Origin: Bacteroidales bacterium
Lineage (GTDB): Bacteria; Bacteroidota; Bacteroidia; Bacteroidales; UBA932
NCBI GenBank assembly: GCA_004552115.1
Contig: SFPH01000004.1
Location: forward strand, 1 to 24,365
Reading direction: 5' to 3'
Length of the DNA stretch: 24,365 nt
This document shows positions 12,138 through 21,963 of the stretch, piece by piece. The position numbers were made by a program, and so were the translations under genes. How positions within the stretch are numbered: the stretch's first letter is position 1; every line of letters starts with the position of its first letter. The notes under the pieces were generated by a model. That model saw nothing but the letters and a program-made list of their open reading frames with translations. It made no database searches and had not been told where the DNA came from.

Positions 12138-15100
12138 GCGGAGTGCTGACATTCAGCGAGGCCATCGAGGCGGAGAATCCGGCATCCCTCATTGAGGTGA
12201 AATATGACGGGGAGAGCGAAATTGAGGCTGAATTCGGAGACAACAATGAGTCGGTGCGCTTCACCGTCAGCGGGCTTGAGAGATCCGAAAACGGAGACAA
12301 AACATTGAAAATCAAGTTTGTACCGGGAGACACAGGCTTCGAGTCCTGCAAGGATGCCGAGGTTGCCATCCCGGCCAGGAACGGTTTCAGAATCATTGGC
12401 GAAAGGGCGGGAGAAGAGAACAGGGTGGACATCATGTTCTCCGAGCCTCTGGACCCGAGGCAGAATCTCAGCGGACTGGTAAGCTCCGGAAACGAGTACA
12501 GCAGGATGGCGGCAGAGGCAAGAATATCCGACAACATTCTGAGCGTCTATCCGGACAATGCAAGAGACATCATATACATTGAGCCGGGCATCTCCTCCTC
12601 GGATGGAAACAGGCTGTCATCAGCCTGGCAGGCTACTGCCAAAATAGCCACTGACAAGCCTGAGGTGTGGTTCCCGTTCCAGGGCAACATCCTTCCGGAC
12701 CCGTCATCCGCAAGCCTCACATTCAGGGCGCAGAACCTCAGGGCAGTGGATGTCACGGTTGTGGAAATATTCCCTTCCAATGTACTTATGTACCTGCAGG
12801 ACAACAATCTGGATGGAAGATCGGGTATACGCAGAGCAGGCAGGGCAATATACAGGAGTACCATTCACCTGGATGGTGAAGGCGGAGACCTCAGCACAGC
12901 CAGGGACTACTCGCTGAACCTTTCAGGTCTCTTCAGGAAAGATCCGGATGCCATCTACAGGATCAGGCTCACATTCAAGCAGGAGTATTACATCCATTCA
13001 CAGATGAGTACCGGAAATTCCGACGGCCTTGTCAGGACTGCCGGAGGCGGTCTCACTGAGGAAGACGAGGAAGTATGGGACATCGCTGAGCCATACTATT
13101 ATGACAATCAGTATGACTGGTCACAATACAACTGGAGAGACCGCGAGGACCCGTCCACACCGTCATATTATATGGAATATTCATTCCCGGAGAGGAACAT
13201 TATGGCTTCCAGCCTCGGTGTGATTGCCAAATATTCCGGGGCCAAGGTCGGCAACGGAACCCTCCTCTGGGCAGCAGTAAGCGATCTGAACACGGCGGAA
13301 CCGGTCGCAGGGGCTGAAATCACAGCCTACAGTTTCCAGCTCCAGATGGTCGGCAAGGGCAAGAGCACCGCAGGCGGGCTCTGTGAGGTGGAATGCAGCG
13401 GCAGACCTTTCGCCGTCAAGGTAAAGAAAGGCGATTCCGTGACCTGGCTGAAGGTTGATGACGGCAATGAAAAGTCTCTCAGCCGCTTCGATACCGGCGG
13501 AGAAACGCTCCAGAAGGGCATCAAGGGCTTCGTATATGGGGACCGCGGAGTATGGAGACCAGGCGACACCCTCAATGTCTCCCTCATGGTAAATGGCGTA
13601 CCGGAAGGCCATCCGGCCTCAATGACAGTCTACTCTCCTGAAGGACAATACTTTACCAAGCGAATATCCAAGGGGCTGAACGGACTTTACACCTTCAGTT
13701 TCGCAACCGGTCAGGACAGCCCTACCGGAATCTGGAATGCATATTTCAAAGTAGGCGGAGCTACATTCCACAAGAGTCTCCACATTGAGTCTATCAAGCC
13801 TAACAGATTGAAAGTCAATGCAGACATCTCAGGAGAAGTGCTCCAGGGAGGTTATTCAGCCAATGCAAGCATATCATCCAACTGGCTCACAGGCCCGGCA
13901 GCATCCGGACTTGCAGCAGGGATGGAAATGACCCTCACCAGGGACAATGCCCCGTTCAAGGGCTTCGAGGACTATGTTTTCGCAGACCAGGGCAAGGATT
14001 TCAGCAGCACCAGGTCCACGATCTGGACCACCAGACTCGACGGGGCGGGAAAATCCTCTTCCAGGATCCAGCTGCCGTCCGTAAGTGATGCACCGGGAAT
14101 GCTGAAGGCTACCATTGTCACATCAGTCAACGAGGAAGGCGGAGACCAGAGCATTGCAGTAATGAACAGGAAATTCTCCCCATTCAGCGGTTATGTGGGA
14201 GTCAAACTCCCTTCAGACTACATTGAGACAGGCAAGGACAATACCATTTCCGTGGCTGTCCTCGACGCCGGCGGGCGCAGGAAGAGCGGAGATGTCATCG
14301 AATGGAGAATATTCAAGATTGACTGGAACTGGTGGTGGGAGTCCAGGAAGGCACCTCTCGACTCCTATATCAACGGACGCAATGCCAAGGCGGTAAGTTC
14401 CGGAAAAATGACCTCAACTTCCGGTGACATCAGCATTCCTGTAAACATTGACGACAGCCAGTGGGGAAGATACCTGATCTATGTCAGGGATCTGAGCAGC
14501 GGGCACTGCACCGGAGGAACATTCTTCGCGGACTGGCCGGCATACAGGGGAAGGGCTGACAGAAAGGACCCTGACGCCCCTACTATGCTCTCATTCTCAA
14601 TGGACAAGAAATCATACCGTACAGGTGAGACAGCCACTGTCTTCATCCCTGCGGCAGAGAACAGCATGGCACTCGTTTCTGTGGAGAACGGCAACGGAGT
14701 TCTCAGGAGCGAATGGGTGAAGACCGACGCCGGGCGTGACACGCCATGGACATTGAAAGTCACCGATGACCTGGCTCCGAATTTCTACGTGCACATTACC
14801 CTGGTAGAGCCATACGCCAAGTCGGCGGCCGGCAACCCTGTGAGGATGTACGGTGTTATGCCGGCAATGGTAGAGGCCCCGGAGTCACATCTAGAGCCTG
14901 TAATCTCAATGCCGGACAAACTCCATCCGGAGGAGCCTTTCACGGTGAAAATCAGCGAGAAGAAAGGCAGGCCGATGACATACACCCTCGCAATTGTGGA
15001 CGAGGGCCTGCTCGACATCACGGGATTCCGCACTCCTGATCCTTGGACGGCCATGAACAAAAGAGAGGCCCTCGGAGTCCGCACCTGGGATATGTACGAC

Positions 15101-17161
15101 GAGATTCTCAAGGGTGGGGCCGGCATGATGAGCTCAATGTTCAGCATCGGCGGCGACGAGGATCTTATATGCGGGGTACGCAAGGAGAACAGGTTCAATC
15201 CTGTTGTCAAGTTCCTCGGACCTTTCTCATTGAAATCAGGTTCCGACTCTCACAAGATCAGGCTCCCTATGTATGTGGGAAGCGTGAGAGTGATGGTGGT
15301 GGCAGGACAAGGCGGAGCCTACGGCAATGCAGACAAGACCCTGCCTGTGACATCCCCTGTAATGGTAGTACCGACATTGCCTAGAATCGCCTCCTGCGGA
15401 GAGAGTATCACATTGCCTGTCAATGTATTCGTGATGGAAGATGGAATTTCCTCCGTAAAGATCACTGTGAAATGCGAAGGTGCACTCTCTCCTGCAGGGG
15501 AAGCTACAGAAAGCCTTTCATTCAGCGGCACAGGTGACAAAATGGCAAGATTCAGTCTCAAGGCGGCAGAGACTGCCGGGGCGGCAAGGGTGACTGTAAC
15601 AGCCGAGGGCGGCAGCCACAGAATCAGCGAAACCGTAAATATGGAAGTCCGCAACCCTGCGCCTCATCTCATTGACGGAAGAAGCTGTGTTCTCGCAGCC
15701 GGCGAGAAGATGGACTTCAATTTCACCCCGTTCAGGGAGACTGCCGAGGACAAGGTATGGGTAGAAGCCGGCGGCACTCCATCCGTGGACTGGAACAGGA
15801 TGTTCAAATATATGAGGTATTACCCTCATTCCTGCTCAGAGCAGATCTGTTCAAAGGGTCTGACCCTTCTCTATGCTCTCCAGAATCTTTCCGAGGAGAA
15901 TTACGGCAAGGCCAGGGAAATGATTCCGCAGATGATTGACGACCTTTATTCAAGGCAGCGTTCGGACGGAGGAATATCATATTGGCCGGGTACCGGCAAG
16001 AGCAACGAGTGGGTATCCTCAATGGCATTGGAATTCCTTGCAGCCGCCAGGGCCGAGGGCTTCCAGGTGGCAGGGGATGTCGTGAACGCACTCGTGAAAT
16101 ACCAGAGGAACTGCGTCAATGCCTACAAGCGGTCGACAGGCTATGCCCTGGATGATCTGGCACAGGCCTACAGGCTCTTCTCCCTCGCTGTTTCAGGCAA
16201 TGCGGACGAGGCCTCGATGAACCGTCTGAAACTCGGCGGAGAACTCTCCTGGCCGGCCACAATGATGCTCGCATCCGCTTATTCAGCCTGCGGAAAGGCA
16301 GCAGTCGGGAAAGAAATCATTGACGCATTCGGAGACAATTCAAAGGAATGGACTCCATCAGACATGACATTCGGCAGTTCATTGAGGGACAATGCGATAA
16401 TGCTCGAAGCCCTGGTCCGCACAGGCGACATCTCAGCTGCGGTCAGCCACGCTGCGGAGATTATCAGGAACTATGATGCGGCCTACTGGAACACCCAGGA
16501 GTCATTCTTCATCGCAAAGGCCTTCCGCGAGCTCTCGGCCAAGGTCACAAAGGACAAGATAAAGGCCGACGCAAGCAACTCGAAGTCGAAATCGGAGCGC
16601 AATGGAGTCATCACCTGGAATATTGACAGCAGCGCAGGAATGACTTCCGTCACCAACAATTCAGCCGGTCCTGTCTTCGTGAGATTCACGGCCGTAAGCC
16701 AGCCTTCCCCGGATACTGCCGTCAAGGAGGCTTCCAATGGAGGTCTCGAGCTCAATGTCAGATATACCAGCCTCGAAGACATAACGGTTGACCCTGCCGA
16801 AATGGTCCAGGGGGACGAGTTCACAGCCGTGATCACAGTGGCCAACTGCTCCGCCACCGGAAACTTCAGCAACCTGGCCCTGACCTATCTCATTCCTTCA
16901 GGATGGGAAATCATCAACGACAGGCTCACCGGCACGGAGGAGAATGACGGCAGATATGACAGGCTCGACATCAGGGATGACCGGGTTCTCCTCTACTTCG
17001 ACCTGCCGATGAATACGTACAAGAAGTTCAGAATCAGACTCAGGGCAGCCTACGAGGGCGATTATATCCTGCCTTCGGCAAGCTGCGAGTGCATGTACGA
17101 CAGATCAGTGAATGCCTGCACGGCGTCAGAGAGATGCAAGGTAACAAGACTCGGAGAATAA
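12134..17161 (+). CDS. Alpha-2-macroglobulin family protein with thioester motif, main part
   Basis: Periplasmic protease-trapping protein of the bacterial alpha-2-macroglobulin family. The formal GTG start at 12134 is only the first available codon; coding sense (STGNIIIRSSDASKASVSG) extends upstream to about 12090, and the true N-terminus is at 11691, giving about 1,820 residues in total. Macroglobulin domains run through residues 1-1000, with the hallmark YGDRGVWRPGD at about 468-478. The alpha-2-macroglobulin central segment (LPMYVGSVRVMVVAGQGG) is near 1045. The thioester motif is intact: PHSCSEQ, C1234 and Q1237. The alpha-toroid thioester domain follows to about 1500 (DGGISYWPG), then a C-terminal receptor-binding-like sandwich. 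It overlaps pbpC, the same pairing as E. coli yfhM-pbpC, where the two are thought to defend the periplasm and repair wall damage. Confidence 0.93.
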   Translation: MSGVLTFSEAIEAENPASLIEVKYDGESEIEAEFGDNNESVRFTVSGLERSENGDKTLKIKFVPGDTGFESCKDAEVAIPARNGFRIIGERAGEENRVDIMFSEPLDPRQNLSGLVSSGNEYSRMAAEARISDNILSVYPDNARDIIYIEPGISSSDGNRLSSAWQATAKIATDKPEVWFPFQGNILPDPSSASLTFRAQNLRAVDVTVVEIFPSNVLMYLQDNNLDGRSGIRRAGRAIYRSTIHLDGEGGDLSTARDYSLNLSGLFRKDPDAIYRIRLTFKQEYYIHSQMSTGNSDGLVRTAGGGLTEEDEEVWDIAEPYYYDNQYDWSQYNWRDREDPSTPSYYMEYSFPERNIMASSLGVIAKYSGAKVGNGTLLWAAVSDLNTAEPVAGAEITAYSFQLQMVGKGKSTAGGLCEVECSGRPFAVKVKKGDSVTWLKVDDGNEKSLSRFDTGGETLQKGIKGFVYGDRGVWRPGDTLNVSLMVNGVPEGHPASMTVYSPEGQYFTKRISKGLNGLYTFSFATGQDSPTGIWNAYFKVGGATFHKSLHIESIKPNRLKVNADISGEVLQGGYSANASISSNWLTGPAASGLAAGMEMTLTRDNAPFKGFEDYVFADQGKDFSSTRSTIWTTRLDGAGKSSSRIQLPSVSDAPGMLKATIVTSVNEEGGDQSIAVMNRKFSPFSGYVGVKLPSDYIETGKDNTISVAVLDAGGRRKSGDVIEWRIFKIDWNWWWESRKAPLDSYINGRNAKAVSSGKMTSTSGDISIPVNIDDSQWGRYLIYVRDLSSGHCTGGTFFADWPAYRGRADRKDPDAPTMLSFSMDKKSYRTGETATVFIPAAENSMALVSVENGNGVLRSEWVKTDAGRDTPWTLKVTDDLAPNFYVHITLVEPYAKSAAGNPVRMYGVMPAMVEAPESHLEPVISMPDKLHPEEPFTVKISEKKGRPMTYTLAIVDEGLLDITGFRTPDPWTAMNKREALGVRTWDMYDEILKGGAGMMSSMFSIGGDEDLICGVRKENRFNPVVKFLGPFSLKSGSDSHKIRLPMYVGSVRVMVVAGQGGAYGNADKTLPVTSPVMVVPTLPRIASCGESITLPVNVFVMEDGISSVKITVKCEGALSPAGEATESLSFSGTGDKMARFSLKAAETAGAARVTVTAEGGSHRISETVNMEVRNPAPHLIDGRSCVLAAGEKMDFNFTPFRETAEDKVWVEAGGTPSVDWNRMFKYMRYYPHSCSEQICSKGLTLLYALQNLSEENYGKAREMIPQMIDDLYSRQRSDGGISYWPGTGKSNEWVSSMALEFLAAARAEGFQVAGDVVNALVKYQRNCVNAYKRSTGYALDDLAQAYRLFSLAVSGNADEASMNRLKLGGELSWPATMMLASAYSACGKAAVGKEIIDAFGDNSKEWTPSDMTFGSSLRDNAIMLEALVRTGDISAAVSHAAEIIRNYDAAYWNTQESFFIAKAFRELSAKVTKDKIKADASNSKSKSERNGVITWNIDSSAGMTSVTNNSAGPVFVRFTAVSQPSPDTAVKEASNGGLELNVRYTSLEDITVDPAEMVQGDEFTAVITVANCSATGNFSNLALTYLIPSGWEIINDRLTGTEENDGRYDRLDIRDDRVLLYFDLPMNTYKKFRIRLRAAYEGDYILPSASCECMYDRSVNACTASERCKVTRLGE

Positions 17162-19338
17162 TCACCGGAGGGCTGTGGGGCCTTGCCGCTCTCACAGCCC
17201 TCTTCTATTTATTCTGCCTTCCCCGTGACCTTTTCAAGGGTGAAGGCTGGTCTGCAGTTGTCATTGACAGGAACGGGGAACTCCTCGGGGCCAGGATTGC
17301 GGAGGACGGGCAATGGAGATTCCCTCCCGGGGATTCTCTCCCGGAGAAATACGAGAAAGCCCTGATTGAGTTCGAGGACAGATGGTTCCGCTGGCATCCG
17401 GGAATCAACCCGGTATCCATCGCAAGGTCGGCAGCAGCCAATATCAGGAGCGGCCACGTCGTGAGCGGAGGAAGCACCATTTCGATGCAGGTCATCCGGA
17501 TGTCAAGGGACAGGGAAAGGACAATGTGGCAGAAAATGGTGGAGGCCGTGCTTGCCACAAGACTTGAACTCAGATATTCCAAGGATGAAATCCTCGGGCT
17601 TTATGCCTCGCACGCCCCGTTCGGCGGCAATGTAGTCGGCATCGAGGCCGCATCCTGGAGATATTTCGGAAGGCCGGCCGGAGAAATGTCCTGGGCCGAG
17701 GCGGCGACATTGGCAATCCTTCCCAACTCCCCTTCCAGCATAAGGCCCGGCAAAAACGGGGAAAAGCTGCTCGCAAAGCGTAACAGACTGTTGTTCAGGC
17801 TATTCGAGAACGGAGAGATGAGCCGTGGAGACTATGGACTTGCCTGTGCGGAACCATTGCCACCGGAGCCTTCCCCTCTGCCTTCATACGCATCCCATCT
17901 CGTGGACAGGCTGGCCGGGACAGAGGACAGGTCAAGGCCTATCCGTACTGCCATAGACATAAACCTCCAGAAAAGGGTGGAGGAAATCGTCAGCAGGCAT
18001 AGCGATCTGCTTGCGGCAGAAGGAATCAACGATATGGCGGCGGTGGTGACGGATGTGGAGACCGGCCAGATTCTTGCCTATTGCGGAAACTCCTCCCCCT
18101 ACAGGAAAAGGCCCGGCTCGGATGTGGATGCCGCAAGATCGCCGAGAAGCTCGGGAAGCATTCTCAAACCGATATTGTACTGCGCCGCATTGGAGAACGG
18201 AACATTGCTCCCCGGCAGTCTCATTGCTGACACTCCCGTGAATATCAACGGATTCGCCCCGCAGAACTACGACCTTACCTACGACGGTGCGGTTCCTGCG
18301 TCTGAAGCCGTGAGCCGCTCCCTGAATGTCCCGTCAGTCCATATTCTGCGAAAATATGGAATCGAATCCTTTCTCAGCACGCTGAGGGAATGCGGAATGA
18401 CGACATTCACACGCAGCGCAGAGGATTACGGCCTCTCTCTGATTCTTGGAGGCGGGGAATGCAGACTTGACGAGGTCGTATCCGCATACGCCTCAATGTC
18501 AAGGGCTTACTCCCAAGGAGAATCTGATTTTCCGCTCAGTGACAAAGTGGCCTTATGGCATACTTTCAATGCGATGAGCGAGGTGAACCGGCCGGATGAA
18601 ATCGACTGGCACGTCATCAGGTCAGCAGGGAGAACAGCCTGGAAGACGGGGACAAGCTACGGATACCGGGACGGATGGGCCTGCGGTGTGACCCCGGCCG
18701 TAGCGGCCGGGGTCTGGGCGGGGAACGCCTCCGGCGCCGCCGCCCCCGGGCTCATCGGAGCCCGCACCGCCGGCCCTGTGCTCTTCGACATCCTGAACCT
18801 CTTCCCCGAAAAGTCCTGGTTCAGCGAACCGGCTGACAATGAAGGTGTTCTGACTCCGGTATGCCATCAGTCAGGCTGCATTGCCGGACCATATTGCGAG
18901 GAGAGGGATACATTGCTGATTCCACGGGCCGGGCTCAGGACAGAGACCTGCCCGTACCACTACCGCATTGACGGAAACAATATTTTCCGCCTTCCTCCCG
19001 CTATGGAATGGTATTACAGGCAGAAGCATCCGGAATACGGCAGGAAGGACAGGACAGAGACAATGCCTTCCGGCATTTCCCCGATGGAATTCATCTACCC
19101 TGAGGGCGGAAGCATCATCACGCTGCCCCTCCAGCTGGACGGAAGCCCTGGCGAGATGGTCTTCAACCTGGCCCATCACGACAATGATGCCACCGTCTAC
19201 TGGCATCTGGACAATGAATACATAGGAGAAACCCGGTTCATCCACCAGTACCGCATGCGCCCCTCTCCAGGACCTCATTCGGTAACAGTCGTGGACAATA
19301 CCGGGAATACAATATCGGTCGGGTTCACTATCAGATGA
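17134..19338 (+). CDS. pbpC: Penicillin-binding protein 1C (bifunctional transglycosylase/transpeptidase)
   Basis: Inner-membrane peptidoglycan synthase of the PBP1C type, 734 residues. I chose the ATG at 17134 because it puts an Arg/Lys-rich start (MQGNKTRRI) directly before the single membrane anchor (about 10-29); an in-frame ATG at 17089 would add 15 unlikely residues. The GT51 transglycosylase domain shows FEDRWF (E81), GGSTISMQ and the KMVEAVLATRLE helix. The transpeptidase domain shows SILK (catalytic S342, K345), SLN (S396-N398) and KTGTS (K504). A Cys-containing linker and a C-terminal biPBP_C domain (about 645-734) end the protein. It overlaps the macroglobulin gene by 28 bp and is complete. 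It converges with the GH3 gene after 25 bp with no visible terminator between them. Confidence 0.95.
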   Translation: MQGNKTRRIITGGLWGLAALTALFYLFCLPRDLFKGEGWSAVVIDRNGELLGARIAEDGQWRFPPGDSLPEKYEKALIEFEDRWFRWHPGINPVSIARSAAANIRSGHVVSGGSTISMQVIRMSRDRERTMWQKMVEAVLATRLELRYSKDEILGLYASHAPFGGNVVGIEAASWRYFGRPAGEMSWAEAATLAILPNSPSSIRPGKNGEKLLAKRNRLLFRLFENGEMSRGDYGLACAEPLPPEPSPLPSYASHLVDRLAGTEDRSRPIRTAIDINLQKRVEEIVSRHSDLLAAEGINDMAAVVTDVETGQILAYCGNSSPYRKRPGSDVDAARSPRSSGSILKPILYCAALENGTLLPGSLIADTPVNINGFAPQNYDLTYDGAVPASEAVSRSLNVPSVHILRKYGIESFLSTLRECGMTTFTRSAEDYGLSLILGGGECRLDEVVSAYASMSRAYSQGESDFPLSDKVALWHTFNAMSEVNRPDEIDWHVIRSAGRTAWKTGTSYGYRDGWACGVTPAVAAGVWAGNASGAAAPGLIGARTAGPVLFDILNLFPEKSWFSEPADNEGVLTPVCHQSGCIAGPYCEERDTLLIPRAGLRTETCPYHYRIDGNNIFRLPPAMEWYYRQKHPEYGRKDRTETMPSGISPMEFIYPEGGSIITLPLQLDGSPGEMVFNLAHHDNDATVYWHLDNEYIGETRFIHQYRMRPSPGPHSVTVVDNTGNTISVGFTIR

Positions 19339-19363
19339 GCCGGGAATCCGAGATGCGGCCTAC

Positions 19364-21955
19364 CTAATCTGTAGCAGGATAGAGTTCCACATCCATATCA
19401 CCTTCCCGCTTTGCCTGCCTGCGCAATGTGGTGTATCCATCCAATTCAAATACCAGCACATCATTGAGAGGGAGTTCCATACTGTACTTTCCTTCTCTAT
19501 CAGTGGTGACGGCCTTGTCCGGCATACTCATAGGGTATACACGTACGCCCTGCAGGACTGCCGCCTGGACATTCCGCACCGTACCCCTGATGCAGACATT
19601 CTCCCCGAGAGGCATATTCTCCACCATTGAAGAAGAGTCGTCCTCCGGATGCGCATTTCCATCATTGACCAGGATGGTTTTCTCAAGACTGATATCCGCC
19701 GAGGAACTTCCGACCATAAAGCTGAATTCCCCGGGCTCGACGACCTCTCTCATATTCCTGTCATGAAGTGATAATGCAGACACCGGCACAGAGAAGCGGA
19801 CAATGCGGCTCTCCCCCGGGTCAAGGCTGATCTTGTCAAAGGCCCTGAGTTGCTTGACAGGAGTAACGACGCTGGACACCAAGTCCCTGACATAGAGCTG
19901 AGGCACTGTTTTTCCTGTCACTCCGCCATCATTCCTCACCGTGAATTCCACATTGACTGTATCCTTCAGCCCATAAATTTCCTTGTCCAGGCTGAGACCG
20001 GAATAGGAGAATTCAGTATAGCTGAGTCCGAATCCGAACGGCCAGGCTGAATAAGGGTCAGAGAACACATAGTCGTGTCCCGGCTTGTCCAGGCTGCCTT
20101 TATTGTTATAATACCCCTTGTCGGTTGGAAAATAGTTGTAATAGCAAGGAAGATGTCCCACACTCTTCGGAAATGAAACCGGGAGCTTTCCGGAAGGGTT
20201 AACTTCGCCGAACAGTATGGACGCAATGGAATTGCCCGCCTCCTCGCCGGCGTACCACTGTACGAGCAGAGCCTCTGACAATGAAGCTATCTCCTCTGTC
20301 TCAAATGGTTTACCAGTCACGAGGATAACTATGACAGGTTTCCCGGCACGGGCTACTTCCCGAATCAGTTCCATCTGGACTCCGGGCAGTTTGAGGTCAG
20401 TGAGATCATACCCCTCCCCGCAGGTGGCTGGTTCCCCGGCCCTGGCCAGTATTGCACTCTGCGAGCCTGCAAACACCAATGCAAGGTCGCTCTTCCCGGC
20501 CGCCCTGACAGCATCCCTGAATCCGGACCTGTCCTGAGAATAAGGGTCACAGCCCTCGGCATAATGGATTTTCACATCTTTATCCTCAAGGTATGCGCTT
20601 ATGCCGGCCAGAGGTGTCACTCCGTTCTTCTTGTCGGAGCTCCAGCTGTAATCCCCGAACTGAATCCTGTCAGCATTGGGGCCGATGACAGCAATCGACC
20701 TGAATCGGTCCGGATTCAGAGGCAGGATGCCATTCTTGTTGGAAAGAAGAACTGTACTCTCATCCGCAATGGCACGGGCTGTCAGCCTGGCCTTCCCGGT
20801 ATGGATTTTTCCCTCCCATCCCGTAGTGTCAGGAAGAGGATGGTCGAATAGCCCTGATGCGAACTTGGCATACAGGATATTGGAGACTGCACGGTCAACA
20901 TAGGACACATCCAGTCTTCCGCTCCTGACAAGGTCCACAACATTCTCATAATCCTCGCTTCCGGCCTCAAGATCAATGCCGGCGACTACAGCCTGCCGTG
21001 CTGACTCCTTCGTATCCGCGGCAACCTTGTGAAATGATGTCAGCATATTGACAGACCCCCAGTCAGAATACACATAACCCCTGAATCCGAGTTCTCCCCT
21101 GAGAAGGTCCGTCATATATTTTTCAGAGCCTGTCACGGCCTCGCCATCATAGGAACTATAGCAGTTCATTATCGAGAGAGGAGCCTGGTTTTCAATGACA
21201 TTGCGGAATGGAACCAGATAAAGATCCCTGAGCTCCCTTTCTCCACCCTTTACCGACGCCAGATTCAGACCAGCCACGGGCCAGCCGTGTGCGAGGAAAT
21301 GTTTCGGTGTGGTAATCCTTCCTTTCTCTCTCATTGACTTCATATATGCGATGCCCATACGGGAAACGAGATAAGGGTCTTCTCCGAAAGTTTCCTCAAC
21401 CCTTCCCCATCGGAGTTCCCTGGCAATATCCAGATCAGGAGCGAGGGCCTGGACCGCCCCGATGGCGGACATCTCGTCGGCAATCGATTCCGCCATTGAT
21501 CCTATCAAGTCAGGATTGAATGTCGCCCCCTGGGCAATAGCTTGAGGGAAAACCGTACACCCATCTTGGACTACCCCGTGCAGTCCTTCCATCACAGGAA
21601 TGACCGGGATGCCGAGTCTTGTCTCCTCCACCATATATTTCTGGATGGAATACATCGCCCGCATATATTGGGCTGAGGTATATGGGAACGCCTCAATGCA
21701 TCCCCGGGAAAGATTTCCTACAGATGCCGCAAGCTTCTCAAGATCCACTTTCCCGTCAGAGTCGAAGTGCTTGAAGTGGATATGCTTCATCTGGGCAGCC
21801 TTCTCCTCGAGAGTCATTCTGGAAAGAAGGTCGGCCACCCTTGCTTCCACAGTGGCGGAAGGGTCTTTGTACAATGGAGATGCATCTTGTGCAGAAACGG
21901 CAACCCCTCCCGCAATCAGGAGAAGGATTGCCATTGTTGTCTTTTTCATGTTCAT
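19364..21955 (-). CDS. Secreted GH3 glycoside hydrolase (beta-glucosidase-like) with extra C-terminal domain
   Basis: Exo-acting glycosidase of family GH3, 863 residues, probably periplasmic. A type I signal peptide (cleavage near VSAQ-D) lacks a lipobox. The (beta/alpha)8 domain (about 30-390) contains PVMEGLHGVV, TPKHFLAHG and YVYSDWGS with nucleophile D298. The alpha/beta-sandwich domain follows, with ESTVLLSNKNGILPL at its start, then a fibronectin-III-like domain (about 660-765). Residues about 783-863 form an additional beta-rich domain resembling the carboxypeptidase-regulatory/TonB-plug-associated type (IRGTVRNV...GKYSMELP...FELDGYTT), unusual at the C-terminus of GH3. A second in-frame ATG two codons in is also possible. 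It starts 8 bp after galM, forming a two-gene unit. Beta-glucosidase or beta-xylosidase activity cannot be separated by eye. Confidence 0.92.
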   Translation of the reverse strand: MNMKKTTMAILLLIAGGVAVSAQDASPLYKDPSATVEARVADLLSRMTLEEKAAQMKHIHFKHFDSDGKVDLEKLAASVGNLSRGCIEAFPYTSAQYMRAMYSIQKYMVEETRLGIPVIPVMEGLHGVVQDGCTVFPQAIAQGATFNPDLIGSMAESIADEMSAIGAVQALAPDLDIARELRWGRVEETFGEDPYLVSRMGIAYMKSMREKGRITTPKHFLAHGWPVAGLNLASVKGGERELRDLYLVPFRNVIENQAPLSIMNCYSSYDGEAVTGSEKYMTDLLRGELGFRGYVYSDWGSVNMLTSFHKVAADTKESARQAVVAGIDLEAGSEDYENVVDLVRSGRLDVSYVDRAVSNILYAKFASGLFDHPLPDTTGWEGKIHTGKARLTARAIADESTVLLSNKNGILPLNPDRFRSIAVIGPNADRIQFGDYSWSSDKKNGVTPLAGISAYLEDKDVKIHYAEGCDPYSQDRSGFRDAVRAAGKSDLALVFAGSQSAILARAGEPATCGEGYDLTDLKLPGVQMELIREVARAGKPVIVILVTGKPFETEEIASLSEALLVQWYAGEEAGNSIASILFGEVNPSGKLPVSFPKSVGHLPCYYNYFPTDKGYYNNKGSLDKPGHDYVFSDPYSAWPFGFGLSYTEFSYSGLSLDKEIYGLKDTVNVEFTVRNDGGVTGKTVPQLYVRDLVSSVVTPVKQLRAFDKISLDPGESRIVRFSVPVSALSLHDRNMREVVEPGEFSFMVGSSSADISLEKTILVNDGNAHPEDDSSSMVENMPLGENVCIRGTVRNVQAAVLQGVRVYPMSMPDKAVTTDREGKYSMELPLNDVLVFELDGYTTLRRQAKREGDMDVELYPATD

Positions 21956-21963
21956 TCTGCCTG

